Shown: positions 1-7,285 of the stretch, piece by piece | Layout of the letters: each line of letters opens with the position of its first letter | Position numbering within the stretch: position 1 is the first letter of the stretch | Source of the DNA: Tannerella sp. | Lineage (GTDB): Bacteria > Bacteroidota > Bacteroidia > Bacteroidales > Tannerellaceae | Length of the DNA stretch: 10,761 nucleotides | Direction of reading: 5' to 3' | Assembly: GCA_031272655.1 (NCBI GenBank) | Contig: JAISTJ010000210.1 | Span: 1 to 10,761 of the forward strand | Notes under the pieces: model-generated | Told to the model about the DNA's origin: nothing | The model's database searches: none | Seen by the model: only the letters and a program-made list of their open reading frames with translations | Translations under genes and position numbers: made by a program

Positions 1-339
1 AACAATATGGGCTGTGTTACGGTAACATACAATGCCCCGTTGAAAAAATACCTGATGTGCGTAACAGACGGCGGTATGACTTGTGCAAAAATGAATACAT
101 ATATACTTGAAGCTGACGAACTTACCGGCGAATGGAAAATTGTCTCTTATCTGAAAAATTTTGGCGAGCAAGCATATTTTGTCAATATCCCGTCGAAATT
201 CATCAGCAAAGACGGAAAAACATTCTGGATGCTATATTCCGGTAATTTTGCACGAGACTGGAATGGAGAAAACATTCAAACCAATCCACCCGGAAGCCAT
301 TACGGTTTCGTGATGCAGCAGGTAAGACTTGAAAAATAA
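1..339 (+). CDS. C-terminal fragment of an unidentified protein, possibly a beta-propeller glycan-active protein
   Basis: The frame is open from the first base (codons for Asn-Asn precede the first Met at position 7), so this is the 3' end of a longer gene and that Met need not be a start. About 112 residues remain, ending at TAA 337-339. The fragment is rich in short beta-strand-like segments with aromatic residues, for example TFWMLYSGNF followed by the C-terminal YGFVMQQVRLEK. This resembles the last blade of five-bladed propeller proteins such as DUF4185-type or GH43-like proteins common in Bacteroidota glycan loci. That family call is an impression, not a motif match, and no catalytic residues can be assigned. 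It points the same way as the PUL but is separated from it by 162 bp containing a promoter, so it may be a separate transcription unit or an upstream PUL member. Confidence 0.6.
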   Translation, partial: NNMGCVTVTYNAPLKKYLMCVTDGGMTCAKMNTYILEADELTGEWKIVSYLKNFGEQAYFVNIPSKFISKDGKTFWMLYSGNFARDWNGENIQTNPPGSHYGFVMQQVRLEK

Positions 340-501
340 GTACATAATCAGTTTTTCCGAACAATACCACACATCATTAATTTCATACTTTTTTATCAAT
401 GATTTAAAGATTTTTTTTATATTTGCACCGATTTTTCGATTTTCGTTATTGCCGTATTGACAGAAATTTACCTAAATATTTACTAATTAAATTTTAATCT
501 T
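340..501 (+). promoter_or_regulatory. AT-rich intergenic region with a Bacteroidota-type promoter ahead of the SusC gene
   Basis: This gap holds TATATTTG at 418-425, which fits the Bacteroidota -7 consensus TAnnTTTG used by the primary sigma factor. A start of transcription near 430-433 would give a leader of about 70 nt before the ATG at 502. No clear TTTG -33 box is visible at the expected distance. The stretch just before the start codon is A/T-rich with no Shine-Dalgarno sequence, as is usual in this phylum. I see no convincing terminator hairpin for the upstream gene and no open frame here. Confidence 0.55.
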
Positions 502-3500
502 ATGGTACGACCAAAACATCTATTTAAAGTTGATACATGGCGGAAGATTCTATGCCTGCTGTGTGTCGTTATGAGTTTTTCGTTTACCGTTGAGGCGCAG
601 AAACGCCTGACCGGTACGGTAATTGACGCCGCAGGCGAGGCTGTTGTCGGCGCTAATGTTAAGGAGAAAGGGACAACGAACGGCACTATCACCGATGCCA
701 ACGGGGCTTTCTCGCTGACTGTGAATGAAAATGCTGTATTGCAGATTTCTTTCATAGGCTACACCACACAGGAAGTTGTCGTAGGCAACCAGACAGCTAT
801 CCGTGTTCAACTGTCGGAAGACACGCAATTACTTGAAGAAGTGATTGTTATCGGTTATGGCACAGCCAAACGGAGGGAATATACCGGCTCGGTAGGCTCC
901 GTGAAAATAGAGAACAGTCCGCTTGCCACGCTACCGAACCTCAACGTGATGGAATCGTTGAAGGGTAACGTAACCGGAATGAATGTCGGCGCTATAAATG
1001 TGGCCGGCGGTGAACCGGACTTGCTTATCCGCGGGCAAAACTCTATCAACGGCGATAATAGCCCGCTGATAATCCTTGACGGAGTGATTTTCATGGGAAG
1101 CATCAGCGATATCAACCCCAATGACATCGCCAATATTGACGTATTAAAAGACGCCGTTTCGTCAGCCGTTTACGGCTCGCGCTCTGCAAACGGCATCATT
1201 GCCATCACAACAAAGAAAGGACGCACCGGCAAACCGGTTATCCATTTCAGCGCCTCTGCCGGTATCCACACGTGGGCTAACAACAAGCCGAAGTTGGCGG
1301 ACGGCCTTGACTGGCTTGCCGACCAGAACGTACATGCAGGGCGCGCTCCTGACGACCTGTCATCATTCCTGCCGGAAACGCGGGAACTGATAGAAAGAAA
1401 CGAACAAAAGGAAATGCTTGACATGATGACACATACGGGCAATATCCAAAACTACCAGATTGCCATTTCGGGAGCTACAAACAACATTAACTACTATCTA
1501 TCAACATCTTACGAACGGGATCACGGAGTATTGATCGGGGATAAATACCAACGCATTTCTGTTTTGGGAAAGATTTCCACAGACATCACCGACTGGCTGA
1601 ATGTCGGCGCCGATGCAGCATTCTCTAACCGCGACTATTCCGGCCAATCGGCAAGCTACGGCTTCTTCCAGACATTCCCGTATGCACAGTATTGGGTGAA
1701 CTTCCGCGAGATAGACCCTGCAACGACCACCACTCAGGCTGCTACCCATCCGTTATGGGGCGTGGACGACGGCTACCATGACAATGTTGATATCCGCAAC
1801 AGCTATCGCCTGAATGCTTTTGCCACCATCAAACTGCCATGGGTTGAAGGTTTGAGCTTCAAAATCAACTTCCAACCGTCAATTGATTACATCAAGCAAG
1901 GCGATTTCTACTATGAAACGTATCACATGAATGCGACATCAGGGCCGTTCAACGCAGAAAGGCTTCAAAACCTGCTCACCAATGCCAGCGGTTCGTTGCT
2001 CAACAGTCGCGAATTTAGCTATGTGCTTGATAATAACCTCACTTACGCACGAAGATTTGGCAAACACAGCGTTACGGCCACCGCAGTTGCTACCCGCGAC
2101 TATGAGAAGTACGATGTTTCAAGATTTTCGGGATCCGATTTTTACGCCAATGGAAATACCGCTCTGGGACTGGGAGGTCTTCATAAAGCTACCGTCCAGA
2201 CTATGGATTTGTACGTGAGCGACAACAAGATTGGCGGCACCAAAGTTACGAATATCGGCTATCTGGGACGTTTGATGTACAGTTTTGACGACAAGTATTC
2301 GCTTACCGCTTCATACCGTCGCGATGGCGCTTCCGTTTTCGGCTCGAACCGGAAATGGGGTAATTTTGCAGGTGCGGGAGTATCGTGGAATATCTCCGAT
2401 GAACAGTTCCTTAAAGATTTCAAACCCCTGAGCAGCCTGAAACTGAGGCTCGCATTCGGTCAGAACGGCAATCAGGGATTGAGGCCTTACGCTATATTGG
2501 CGCGCGTAAACAACGGACGCGGAGCGGGGAACTTTTATGAGTTTTCCGACGCATACGGCAAAGTTTATTACAGTATAGTCCAAACCTCGCTTGGCAACAA
2601 CAATATGGGTTGGGAAAAAACAAGCGGATGGGATTACGGTTTTGAATCGTCATGGCTCGACCACCGGATTAATTTCGATCTCGGTTTATATAACAGCAAG
2701 ACTACCGACCAGATTTTTGAACGCACTATACCGTCAATGACCGGTTTCACTAAAATATACGCATCAATGGGACAAGTGGATAATAGCGGTATAGAGGCGA
2801 CCCTCAAAACCGTTAATATCCAGAGTAATGACTTTACATGGAGCACCCAGCTGACTTTCTGGAAGAACAATAACATACTCCGGCATCTATATGGTGATGA
2901 CCTCGACGGCGACGGCAAGGAAGACGATGATATCGCCAGTAACCTGTTTATCGGCAAGTCGCTCGGCGCTATCTACGGATACAAACAGATAGGAATTGTT
3001 CAGGAAAGCGATACCGAATATACGCAACTAACAGGTACTCAGCCCGGTAATCCCAAGTATGACGATATGATTGACGGCAAGCCCGGCATTTCGCCCGAAG
3101 ACCGCACCATTCTCGGTTATACAAAGGAAAATTTCAGGCTTAACTTCGCAACCACGCTTCGTTACAAGGATTTTGAACTGTATGCCATGGCTGTTGGCAT
3201 CTTTGGAGGTAACAACCGCTATATGATGAGTAACGAGCTGGCTTACAGGCATTATCAGGAGCCGCGCCGTATCCTTGACGAAGCTACGATGTTCAACCGC
3301 CCGTACTGGACTGCCGAAAACAAGAACAACACCTATCCGGTGATGACATTCCGTACCGACGGGCGCTTCCTCGGCCTCCAGTCGCGTACATGGATGCGAT
3401 TGCAGGACATCTCGCTCTCTTACAACGTTAATCAAAATGTGTTGAAACCTATTAATATACAGGGACTTAAACTGTACCTTGCCGCTAAAAACGTGGCTAT

Positions 3501-3606
3501 CTTCTCTGACTGGTTTGGCGGCGACCCCGAAATCGGCTCCAAATGGATGGACGGCACTTTCCCCGTAACCGCTACATATACCGTAGGTTTAAATCTTAGT
3601 TTCTAA
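502..3606 (+). CDS. SusC-like TonB-dependent outer-membrane glycan transporter
   Basis: This 1034-residue protein imports oligosaccharides across the outer membrane using TonB/ExbBD energy, with the SusD-like lipoprotein next door as its lid. A signal peptide covers about residues 1-32 (hydrophobic core ILCLLCVVMSFSFTV, cleavage after VEA before Gln33). A carboxypeptidase-regulatory-like beta-sandwich follows at about 34-110 (LTGTVIDAAGEAVVGANV). The SusC-type segment EEVIVIGYG lies at 112-120. The plug domain runs to about 240 and carries VLKDA at 214-218 followed by YGSRSANGII. The remainder is the 22-strand barrel, ending in Phe as expected of a BAM targeting signal (TVGLNLSF). No N-terminal STN domain is present, so it is a plain transporter and not a sigma/anti-sigma signal transducer. 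The ATG at 502 directly precedes a good signal peptide. Length is typical. The glycan specificity cannot be deduced. Confidence 0.96.
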   Translation: MVRPKHLFKVDTWRKILCLLCVVMSFSFTVEAQKRLTGTVIDAAGEAVVGANVKEKGTTNGTITDANGAFSLTVNENAVLQISFIGYTTQEVVVGNQTAIRVQLSEDTQLLEEVIVIGYGTAKRREYTGSVGSVKIENSPLATLPNLNVMESLKGNVTGMNVGAINVAGGEPDLLIRGQNSINGDNSPLIILDGVIFMGSISDINPNDIANIDVLKDAVSSAVYGSRSANGIIAITTKKGRTGKPVIHFSASAGIHTWANNKPKLADGLDWLADQNVHAGRAPDDLSSFLPETRELIERNEQKEMLDMMTHTGNIQNYQIAISGATNNINYYLSTSYERDHGVLIGDKYQRISVLGKISTDITDWLNVGADAAFSNRDYSGQSASYGFFQTFPYAQYWVNFREIDPATTTTQAATHPLWGVDDGYHDNVDIRNSYRLNAFATIKLPWVEGLSFKINFQPSIDYIKQGDFYYETYHMNATSGPFNAERLQNLLTNASGSLLNSREFSYVLDNNLTYARRFGKHSVTATAVATRDYEKYDVSRFSGSDFYANGNTALGLGGLHKATVQTMDLYVSDNKIGGTKVTNIGYLGRLMYSFDDKYSLTASYRRDGASVFGSNRKWGNFAGAGVSWNISDEQFLKDFKPLSSLKLRLAFGQNGNQGLRPYAILARVNNGRGAGNFYEFSDAYGKVYYSIVQTSLGNNNMGWEKTSGWDYGFESSWLDHRINFDLGLYNSKTTDQIFERTIPSMTGFTKIYASMGQVDNSGIEATLKTVNIQSNDFTWSTQLTFWKNNNILRHLYGDDLDGDGKEDDDIASNLFIGKSLGAIYGYKQIGIVQESDTEYTQLTGTQPGNPKYDDMIDGKPGISPEDRTILGYTKENFRLNFATTLRYKDFELYAMAVGIFGGNNRYMMSNELAYRHYQEPRRILDEATMFNRPYWTAENKNNTYPVMTFRTDGRFLGLQSRTWMRLQDISLSYNVNQNVLKPINIQGLKLYLAAKNVAIFSDWFGGDPEIGSKWMDGTFPVTATYTVGLNLSF

Positions 3607-3624
3607 TTTTAAATAATTAAAGCA

Positions 3625-5424
3625 ATGAAAACTATTAAATATTTGATAATAAGCATGTTAGTTATGTCGCTGTCGAATTGTTTGACGAGTTGCGACGACG
3701 ACAAGTATTTAGAACAAAACCCCGAAACATTCTATACTACGGAGAATATTTTTTCCGCTTCTTCGCAGGTGGATCAAGTGCTGATAAGTATCTATTCAAA
3801 AATCAGGTACATGTGGAATAATATCCCCATAAGCCATGATTACTTTAATTTCAAGGAGAAAGGCACTGATATGCTGGATATTACGTACAGTAAACGCGGA
3901 CAGAGTTTCAGCGATTATGGGTTGATAAACGCTGATCACCAGACTTTCAGCGTGCTATGGGCTGATTTCTACACTATTATCGCCCGCGCTAATTTGGCGA
4001 TTTATGCAGCCGAGTTGCCGCAGATTTCATGGAGTTCGGCTTCCGACAAGGCGTATGCACTTGCGCAGGCGCGTTTCTTCCGTGCTTTCGCTTACAAAAA
4101 TCTTGGCGAGCTGTGGGGTGGGGTGCCTATCGTAACCGAGCCTGTAACCGAGCCGCGTTATGATTTCGAGCGTACAACCCGCATTGAAACTTATCAGTAT
4201 GCTATCACGGAGATGGAAGCGATACTTAATGACCTGCCCCAAACGACTGCATCGGGCGGCCGCATTGTACGCGCCGCCGCACAGCATAACCTCAGCGAAC
4301 TGTACCTTGCAAAAGGCATTCAGCAGGCAGCCGAAGGTGATGCAAGCGGCGCTCAATCAAGTTATTCACAATCAGTTAAATATGCAAGCGATGTTATTGA
4401 CGGCGGGCTTTATTCGTTGATGACCGAACGTTTCGGCACCCGCGCTACCGAAGAATGGATGATTATTCCTATACATCCCAATGGTGAAGCGGCTCGTCCG
4501 GTTGTTGACACTATCATGTTCCCGACAAATCTTTATTGGGATCTTTTCCAGACGGGAAATGTTGATTATCAGGACGGTAACCGCGAATGTATCTGGGCGG
4601 CGCAGTATGATTACCAGGCTTTCAAGACCGAAGATCCCGAATCAAGATTGCCATATTCGCAGTGCTATTCGCCTGTATTGCGCGACGGCTCGAACAACCG
4701 CATTCGCAGCTGGCTCGAAGATATCGGCGGTTTCCCAAATAGCCATACTACACAGAATTATTATGTTCGCGACAGCATTTGGGAAGGCAAGTTTGAAGAA
4801 GATTTGCGTAACTCGTCAATAGTGCGCCGTCGCCGTTTCAAAGGCAACATGGAGGCTTCGCCTTACTATTTGAAAGATATTCCATGGGAGATAATATGGT
4901 GGGAAGAGGGTATTGATGAGGCGCGGAGCATGAATCAGCGTAACATGTGCTTTCCGCTGTCGTGCAAAACTACGACCGACAAATATGAGGGACTGGCTGA
5001 TGTGAACCAGTATTATCAGTATCTTTTCCGCGACGATTATATTATCCGCCTTCCCGAAACTATCCTGCTTCGCGCCGAAGCCAAGCAGCGTATGGGCGAT
5101 AAGGCAGGTGCAGCGAGCGATGTAAACATGCTGCGCAGCCGTTCGCAATGCGGTTATCTCGTTACCGCCGCGGATGTGGACGATAACTTCAATCTCATTC
5201 TCGACGAGCGTGCGCGCGAACTTCTGTATGAGGAATGTCGCTGGAACACCCTGTTGCGTATGGGCGGCACGGTTGCCGTTGACCGTATCCGCAAATACTC
5301 CTACTGGCCTGAAACAAAAGCTACGTTGACGTTCAATTACAACCTTTGGCCTATCCCACAGTCTGTTATAGACGTCAACAAAGAAATCCCTATGGCGCAA
5401 AATCCGGGCTGGGAAAATAGATAG
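3625..5424 (+). CDS. SusD-like surface glycan-binding lipoprotein (RagB/SusD family)
   Basis: This 599-residue lipoprotein should sit on the outer face of the SusC barrel and capture the glycan for import. The signal peptide ends in the lipobox L20-T21-S22-C23. Cys23 is followed at once by Asp-Asp-Asp, an acidic stretch like the lipoprotein export signal of Bacteroidota surface lipoproteins. The N-terminal SusD domain shows the classic QARFFRAFAYKNLGELWGG (about 147-165) followed by a GVPIVTEP-type segment. The C-terminal domain has the helical ETILLRAEAKQRMG (from E478) and ERARELLYEECRW, and ends in the usual QNPGW-type tail. The gene starts 18 bp after the SusC stop, so the two are surely co-transcribed. 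The leader is A/T-rich with no Shine-Dalgarno site. Ligand-binding aromatic residues cannot be picked out with confidence from sequence alone. Confidence 0.95.
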   Translation: MKTIKYLIISMLVMSLSNCLTSCDDDKYLEQNPETFYTTENIFSASSQVDQVLISIYSKIRYMWNNIPISHDYFNFKEKGTDMLDITYSKRGQSFSDYGLINADHQTFSVLWADFYTIIARANLAIYAAELPQISWSSASDKAYALAQARFFRAFAYKNLGELWGGVPIVTEPVTEPRYDFERTTRIETYQYAITEMEAILNDLPQTTASGGRIVRAAAQHNLSELYLAKGIQQAAEGDASGAQSSYSQSVKYASDVIDGGLYSLMTERFGTRATEEWMIIPIHPNGEAARPVVDTIMFPTNLYWDLFQTGNVDYQDGNRECIWAAQYDYQAFKTEDPESRLPYSQCYSPVLRDGSNNRIRSWLEDIGGFPNSHTTQNYYVRDSIWEGKFEEDLRNSSIVRRRRFKGNMEASPYYLKDIPWEIIWWEEGIDEARSMNQRNMCFPLSCKTTTDKYEGLADVNQYYQYLFRDDYIIRLPETILLRAEAKQRMGDKAGAASDVNMLRSRSQCGYLVTAADVDDNFNLILDERARELLYEECRWNTLLRMGGTVAVDRIRKYSYWPETKATLTFNYNLWPIPQSVIDVNKEIPMAQNPGWENR

Positions 5425-5448
5425 CGCCTCTTTGTCCCATATTTTTTG

Positions 5449-5456
5449 TACCTTTG
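5449..5456 (+). promoter_or_regulatory. Candidate internal promoter -7 box before the GH9 gene
   Basis: TACCTTTG is an exact match to the Bacteroidota -7 consensus TAnnTTTG. It lies in the 60-bp gap between the SusD stop and the GH9 ATG. A TTTG at 5431-5434 could be the -33 element, but only 14 bp separate it from the -7 box, shorter than usual. If active, it would start transcripts near 5463, about 20 nt before the ATG at 5485, and allow the two enzymes to be expressed apart from SusCD. It also overlaps an alternative TTG start at 5446, which argues for the ATG. Confidence 0.45.
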
Positions 5457-5484
5457 CCGTCCGGAAGTCATAAAAAAAGAAAAT

Positions 5485-7284
5485 ATGAAACATGTATTTT
5501 TCTTGTTAATGCTCTCATTATCAGTTATTTATGAGGTTTGTGGACAACGGATAGCAAGGGATATGGATATGGGGCTGATGGTTAATCATGTCGGTTATAT
5601 ACCTGAAGGGGGGAAAACCGTTGTGGTTAAAGGATTGATTGACAGGCGTTTCAAAGTCATCAATGCTGTAACCGCAACGGTTGCTTTTGAGGGAAGTTTT
5701 CAGTCGGCAAAAGGTGATTTCGGCGATTATTCGACAGGCGATTTCAGCGCTCTGACGGAAGAAGGAACGTATTATGTCAAAGCCGACACCTTGCGTTCGT
5801 ATCCTTTCAGGATTGCCTCAAACGTTTATACGCATCCGCTTGATTTGCTTGTGGGTTATTTTGCGCTTCAACGTTGCGGGGCAAGCGCTACAGGCTATCT
5901 GTCGCCATGCCATACCGACGATGGTGTGCGGCTTGATAACGGTAAACATCAGGATGTTTCGGGCGGATGGCACGATGCGAGCGACTTGCGGAAATGGGTA
6001 AACTGTACTATTTACGGTATAACAGGGCTTGCCCGTGCCTATCAACTACTTGATTATAAGAGTGTTTTAAGGGAAAAGATTTATGAAGAGCTGATGTGGG
6101 GCAATGATTATTTCCTGAAAATGCAGGAACCGGACGGTTATGTGATGAGTTTCATTGGAGGCGAGATCCGGAAGCACCGTGACGGCAACCGCTGGACAGA
6201 CGGGGAGACGGGCGTTGACGGCGGCGAACTACATCTTGCGAAGCCTACTGCAGGCGAGTCAAGCGAAGACGCCCTGATTTTCGGAGATAAAGATGACCGT
6301 ATTATCCAAACCGACCCGGCCGACCGTGTGGCGCAATATAACTTCGTCGCAGCGGAAGCCATGATGGCGCAAATAGCCCGCGACAAATCGTATGCCTACA
6401 AGTGCTTGCTTGCTGCCGAAAAGTGTTTCCGCTGGTGTAAAGAGACGGATAAAGATCTTGATGCAGGCGCAGTCGGCGCTTCGGTTATTGCTGCCATTGA
6501 GCTGTTTAATGCGACTAAAAATACTGAGTATCAGGAATTTGCGGTTTCAAGAGCTTCTTTATTAAGGCAATTACAGATACATACAACAAGCGGTGCTTCG
6601 GGATTTTTCCGCACATCGGTGTCAAATCCCGAACCTTACAAGACAATCTGGCAGGGTCCGCTTGAGCTTATTTCGATATGCGACCTTTTTCAAACATTTC
6701 CTTCGCATCCAAACGCTCCCGACTGGAAGAAAATGATTGAAGATTACAGTATTGGCTATCTACGTTTTTTCTCGCATCGCAACAGTTTCGGGATTATCCC
6801 ATACGGTTTGTTTACCGGCAAACAGGATGGCGGACGCAGGATTGGCGACTACTGGTACCGCTATTTTATGCACCCCGACCTCAGCTGGTGGGTTGGCATT
6901 AATGCCAATATTGCATCGGCAGGCGTCGGCTTGATGAAAGCTGCCGCCATTCTTGGCAAACCTGAACTTAAAGGCATAGCGCAGAGGCAGTTGGATTGGA
7001 TATTGGGGATGAACCCGTTTAACAGTTCCACAGTTGTTGGAGTGGGTTACAACCAACCGCGCCAGTTCATCAATCAGGATCAGTTTCGTCCTTATACGCC
7101 GCTTTTGCCCGGCGCAGTAATGAACGGGCTTGGCGGCGACCGTAACGACAATCCGTTCCTCATCACCGAAAATAATTACAACCAGTCGGAATATTGGACG
7201 CCAATGGTTTCCTATACCCTCTGGCTGATGGGGGAAATATCCCGAACGGGCGAAGCAATCTACACAATAACTAATTTACAATAA
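5485..7284 (+). CDS. Secreted glycoside hydrolase family 9 (GH9) protein with N-terminal Ig-like domain
   Basis: This 599-residue enzyme belongs by motif to GH9, inverting hydrolases that act mainly on beta-1,4-glucans and beta-glucosides. The signal peptide is about 1-20 with cleavage after V-C-G before Gln21, so it is probably periplasmic or secreted and not lipidated. An Ig-like cellulase N-terminal domain follows (VNHVGYIPEGGKTVVVKG, to about 115), then an (alpha/alpha)6 barrel. GGWHDASD at 160-167 matches the GH9 GGWYDAGD signature, giving D164 and D167 as the catalytic base pair. LDWILGMNPFNSS (503-515) matches the conserved DYILGxNP block. The proton-donor region is divergent: instead of the usual NEVAxxWNAP the protein has NYNQSEYWTP, with E569 the best acid candidate. 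The ATG at 5485 is preferred over an in-frame TTG at 5446 because the signal peptide begins there and the TTG lies in a promoter motif. Its activity on a particular glycan is unknown. Confidence 0.88.
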   Translation: MKHVFFLLMLSLSVIYEVCGQRIARDMDMGLMVNHVGYIPEGGKTVVVKGLIDRRFKVINAVTATVAFEGSFQSAKGDFGDYSTGDFSALTEEGTYYVKADTLRSYPFRIASNVYTHPLDLLVGYFALQRCGASATGYLSPCHTDDGVRLDNGKHQDVSGGWHDASDLRKWVNCTIYGITGLARAYQLLDYKSVLREKIYEELMWGNDYFLKMQEPDGYVMSFIGGEIRKHRDGNRWTDGETGVDGGELHLAKPTAGESSEDALIFGDKDDRIIQTDPADRVAQYNFVAAEAMMAQIARDKSYAYKCLLAAEKCFRWCKETDKDLDAGAVGASVIAAIELFNATKNTEYQEFAVSRASLLRQLQIHTTSGASGFFRTSVSNPEPYKTIWQGPLELISICDLFQTFPSHPNAPDWKKMIEDYSIGYLRFFSHRNSFGIIPYGLFTGKQDGGRRIGDYWYRYFMHPDLSWWVGINANIASAGVGLMKAAAILGKPELKGIAQRQLDWILGMNPFNSSTVVGVGYNQPRQFINQDQFRPYTPLLPGAVMNGLGGDRNDNPFLITENNYNQSEYWTPMVSYTLWLMGEISRTGEAIYTITNLQ

Positions 7285-7285
7285 T

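Noticed and set aside
5446..5484. In-frame TTG at 5446 as the GH9 start, adding 13 residues
   Set aside because: It would place a polar, charged extension (LCRPEVIKKEN) before a good signal peptide and overlaps an exact -7 promoter box. The ATG at 5485 has an A-rich leader typical of the phylum.
4816..5493. Minus-strand open frame of 225 codons opposite the 3' end of the SusD gene
   Set aside because: The + strand SusD frame has clear family motifs throughout this stretch. The antisense frame shows no recognisable domain or leader and is a by-product of codon usage.
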